Origin: Corallococcus coralloides DSM 2259
Lineage (GTDB): Bacteria; Myxococcota; Myxococcia; Myxococcales; Myxococcaceae
NCBI RefSeq assembly: GCF_000255295.1
Contig: NC_017030.1
Coordinates: forward strand, 1,612,001-1,676,000
DNA: 64,000 bases
Direction: 5' to 3'
The position numbers were made by a program, and so were the translations under genes. Positions 61,914-64,000 of the stretch are shown piece after piece (position 1 is the first letter of the stretch; every line of letters starts with the position of its first letter). Under the pieces are notes generated by a model, which was not told where the DNA came from, searched no databases, and saw nothing but the letters and a program-made list of their open reading frames with translations.

Positions 61914-61996
61914 CGGGACCGCTCCTTTCGCTCCCAGCGACGGACGCGGAAATTCAGTCCTGACAGGCAGGCAGGGCGGACGTTAGGACTCCGCGC

Positions 61997-62968
61997 ATGA
62001 AAGCCATCCGCTACCACCAGGTGGGAGGGCCGGAGGTCCTCCGTTGGGAGGACGCGCCGGAGCCCGTGCCCGGTCCGGGACAGGTCCTCGTGCGAGTCCA
62101 TGCCGCGGGCGTGAACTTCGCGGACACCGAGCGCCGCCGGGGGTTGTACGACGCCCAGGCGCCCCTGCCGCGCATCCTGGGCAGCGAGGCCGCGGGCGTG
62201 GTGCGAGAGGTGGGGCCGGGTGTGGACGCCTCCTGGGTGGGCCGCCGCGTGGTCGCCCTGACGAAGCAGGCCTACGCGGAGGCCGCGCTCGCGCCGGTGG
62301 GCGAGCTGCTGGTGCTACCGCCGGAGGTGTCCTTCGAAGAGGCCGCGGCGCTGCTGGTGCAGGGGCTGACGGCGTACCACGTGGTGCACACCGTGGGGCG
62401 CGTGGAGGCGGGGCAGACGGTGCTCATCCACGCGGCGGCCGGAGGCGTGGGGCTGCTCGCGGTGCAGCTGGCGAAGGCGGCGGGCGCGCGGGTCATTGGC
62501 ACGGTGTCGGGCGAGGCGAAGGCGAAGCTCGCGCGGGACGTGGGCGCGGACGCCATCATCCGCTACGACCAGGAGGACGTCGCGGCGAGCGTGCGTGAGC
62601 TGACGCAGGGGCGCGGCGTGGAGCGCGTGCTGGACTCGGTGGGCGCGAGCACCTGGCAGGCCAGCCTGGACGCGCTGGCGCCCTTCGGCCACCTGGTGAG
62701 CTACGGCAACGCCAGCGGCCATCCGCCGCACGTGGAGGTGGAGTTGCTCTACGCGAAGTCGCTCACCGTGGGCGCCTACTGGCTGCACACGCCCACGCCC
62801 CCGGAGGTGCAGCGCAAGGCGCGTGAGGCGCTCTTGGCGGAGGTCGTGGCGAAGCGCCTGCGCATCGTGGTGGGCCTGACGCTGCCGCTGTCCCGCGCGG
62901 AGGAGGCCCACCGCCAGCTGGAGGGACGGAACACGGTGGGCAAGGTCGTGCTGCTGGGCGCGGACTGA
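61997..62968 (+). CDS. Quinone oxidoreductase-like NADPH-dependent MDR protein
   Basis: A protein of 323 residues. The medium-chain reductase pattern of zinc-free quinone oxidoreductases is clear: GGPEVLRWEDAPEPVPGPGQ, VHAAGVNFADTERRRGLY, ILGSEAAGVVREVGPGVD and the nucleotide-binding VLIHAAAGGVGLLAVQLAKA. There are no Cys/His zinc ligands. It probably reduces quinones or enals with NADPH. ATG 61997. A 16-bp palindrome, ACTGAAGGCCTTCAGT (62964-62979), contains its stop and the stop of the convergent MFS gene. Confidence 0.9.
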   Translation: MKAIRYHQVGGPEVLRWEDAPEPVPGPGQVLVRVHAAGVNFADTERRRGLYDAQAPLPRILGSEAAGVVREVGPGVDASWVGRRVVALTKQAYAEAALAPVGELLVLPPEVSFEEAAALLVQGLTAYHVVHTVGRVEAGQTVLIHAAAGGVGLLAVQLAKAAGARVIGTVSGEAKAKLARDVGADAIIRYDQEDVAASVRELTQGRGVERVLDSVGASTWQASLDALAPFGHLVSYGNASGHPPHVEVELLYAKSLTVGAYWLHTPTPPEVQRKAREALLAEVVAKRLRIVVGLTLPLSRAEEAHRQLEGRNTVGKVVLLGAD

Positions 62969-62979
62969 AGGCCTTCAGT
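62964..62979. repeat. 16-bp perfect palindrome over two convergent stop codons
   Basis: ACTGAAGGCCTTCAGT is fully self-complementary. It holds the TGA of the oxidoreductase (62966-62968) and, on the other strand, the TGA of the MFS gene (62977-62975). It could be a very short bidirectional hairpin, but at this size chance placement is possible. Confidence 0.5.
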
Positions 62980-64000
62980 GCGTCGCGGGCGCGCCCACCA
63001 CCGGCGGTGACGAAGCGGTGCCGCGCCCGATGCGCAGCACCACCAGCGCCGCCGCGAGGCAGATGACGCCCGCGACGACCCAGGCGGGCGTGTACGTCTC
63101 CAGCGACGTGCGGATGACGCCCGCGCCCAGCGCTCCCAGGCCCGCGCCCACCTGGTGCGCGGCCACCACCCAGCCGAAGGCGATAGGCCCGTCCTCCGCG
63201 CCCACCGTCTGCGTCGTCAGGCGCACCGTCGGCGGCACCGTGGCGATCCAATCCAGGCCGTAGAACACCGCGAACAGCGGCAGGCCAAAGAGGGACATCT
63301 CGAAGGCGCTCGGCAGGTAGAGCAACGCCAGTCCGCGCAGGCCGTAGTACCAGAACAACAGCCAGCGGTTGTCGAAGCGGTCCGACATCCAGCCGCTCGC
63401 CGTCGTGCCCACCAGGTCGAAGATGCCCATCAGCGCGAGCAGCCCCGCCGCGCGTACCTCCGGGATGCCGTGGTCCATGCACGCCGGAATCAGGTGCGTG
63501 CCCACCAGCCCGTTCGTCGTCGCGCCGCAGATGAAGAAGCTCCCCGCGAGCAGCCAGAAGTCCCGCTTGCGCGAGGCCCGTCCCAGCGCCCCCAGCGCGT
63601 TGGCCAGGGGATTGACGCTGGAGGGCTTCACCTCCTCGTCTTCCGGCGCGGCCCCGTAGGGCTTCAGCCCCACGTCCGACGGCCGGTCGCGCACGAGCCA
63701 TGCGACCAGCGGAATCACGCCCGCCACCACGCCCGCCACGGTGAAGGACACGACGCGCCAGCCGTGGTGCTCCACCAGCATCGCGAGCAGCGGCAGGAAC
63801 ACCAGCTGCCCCGTGGCCGTGCTCGCGGTCAGCACACCCATCACCAGCCCTCGCCGCGCGACGAACCAGCGCTGCACCACCGTGGCGCCCAGCACCATCG
63901 CCGTCGTCCCCGTGCCCAGCCCCACCAGCACGCCCCAGAAGAGCAGCAGCTGCCAGGGCGCGCGGATGAAGTTCGTCAGCGCCACGCCCACCGCGATGAT
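62975..64000 (-). CDS. MFS transporter (5' end outside window)
   Basis: At least 340 residues of a major facilitator; the frame stays open to the window edge, so the first one or two helices and the start are missing. At least ten hydrophobic segments remain. The loop after the helix ending in TTAMVLGATVVQRWFVARRGLVMG matches the A-like motif region of monocarboxylate/oxalate-formate-type MFS proteins. A hydrophilic central loop (YGAAPEDEEVKPSSVNP) separates two six-helix halves. GWMSDRFDNR is the second-half motif. The substrate cannot be told. It converges on the quinone oxidoreductase, 6 nt apart. Confidence 0.87.
   Translation of the reverse strand: MIAVGVALTNFIRAPWQLLLFWGVLVGLGTGTTAMVLGATVVQRWFVARRGLVMGVLTASTATGQLVFLPLLAMLVEHHGWRVVSFTVAGVVAGVIPLVAWLVRDRPSDVGLKPYGAAPEDEEVKPSSVNPLANALGALGRASRKRDFWLLAGSFFICGATTNGLVGTHLIPACMDHGIPEVRAAGLLALMGIFDLVGTTASGWMSDRFDNRWLLFWYYGLRGLALLYLPSAFEMSLFGLPLFAVFYGLDWIATVPPTVRLTTQTVGAEDGPIAFGWVVAAHQVGAGLGALGAGVIRTSLETYTPAWVVAGVICLAAALVVLRIGRGTASSPPVVGAPATH

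Overview
This is about 64 kb of very GC-rich chromosomal DNA (roughly 70% G+C by eye), densely packed with genes on both strands. No rRNA operon, CRISPR array, insertion sequence or prophage is visible. The gene content points to a myxobacterium (Myxococcota, Cystobacterineae-like). The main evidence is an Oar-like TonB-dependent outer-membrane protein beside a tonB-exbB-exbD-exbD operon, a Ser/Thr kinase carrying PilZ and TPR regions, a DUF4388/J-domain coiled-coil protein, a RecA with a GNESSGKT P-loop, and many lipoproteins. Genus and species cannot be fixed from this window.

Layout. 1-6.5 kb: 3' part of a coiled-coil/J-like protein, peptide deformylase, endonuclease III, threonine aldolase, an M23 lipoprotein and an HU protein. 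6.6-16.3 kb: beta-helix protein, alpha/beta hydrolase, phosphatidylserine synthase, CinA with a co-translated membrane protein, a DUF1285-like protein, RecA and a type II NADH dehydrogenase. 16.2-25 kb: ComM, then the TonB/ExbB/ExbD operon divergent from oar and its lipoprotein partner. 25-35 kb: a radical SAM protein, several small uncharacterised genes (one with a PD-(D/E)XK signature), PlsY, an RNA methyltransferase, an ABM-fold protein and FtsK. 35-38.8 kb: the gatCAB operon. 38.7-44.5 kb: nitrilase-type hydrolase, a beta-propeller-like protein, a 2OG-Fe(II) oxygenase, the kinase and a cysteine-rich lipoprotein. 44.6-49.8 kb: rplU-rpmA-obgE-trmH-like, a LolA-like protein and a large lipoprotein. 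49.8-54.6 kb: RimO, a secreted CBM9-like protein, YajQ and RNase J. 54.6-57.9 kb: a BlaI-type repressor with two operators, overlapping an M56 peptidase/lytic transglycosylase fusion, then a tandem duplication of that gene's 3' end. 58-64 kb: a Clp-type AAA+ ATPase fused to a release-factor-2-like domain, an HNH protein preceded by a tRNA-Trp-like gene with a truncated D arm, a 52-codon small ORF, a quinone oxidoreductase and the 3' part of an MFS transporter.

Most of the window is housekeeping. The strongest candidates for undescribed biology are: (1) the AAA+ unfoldase / GGQ-less RF2 fusion at 58.1-60.9 kb, which suggests a ribosome-associated unfoldase; (2) the BlaI repressor plus M56 protease/lytic transglycosylase fusion at 54.7-56.7 kb, which looks like a cell-wall sensing circuit with its sensor replaced; (3) the tRNA-Trp-like RNA at 61.6 kb; and (4) an Obg GTPase with a histone-H1-like lysine/alanine tail. 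All identifications come from reading motifs and remembered family sequences; no database search was run.
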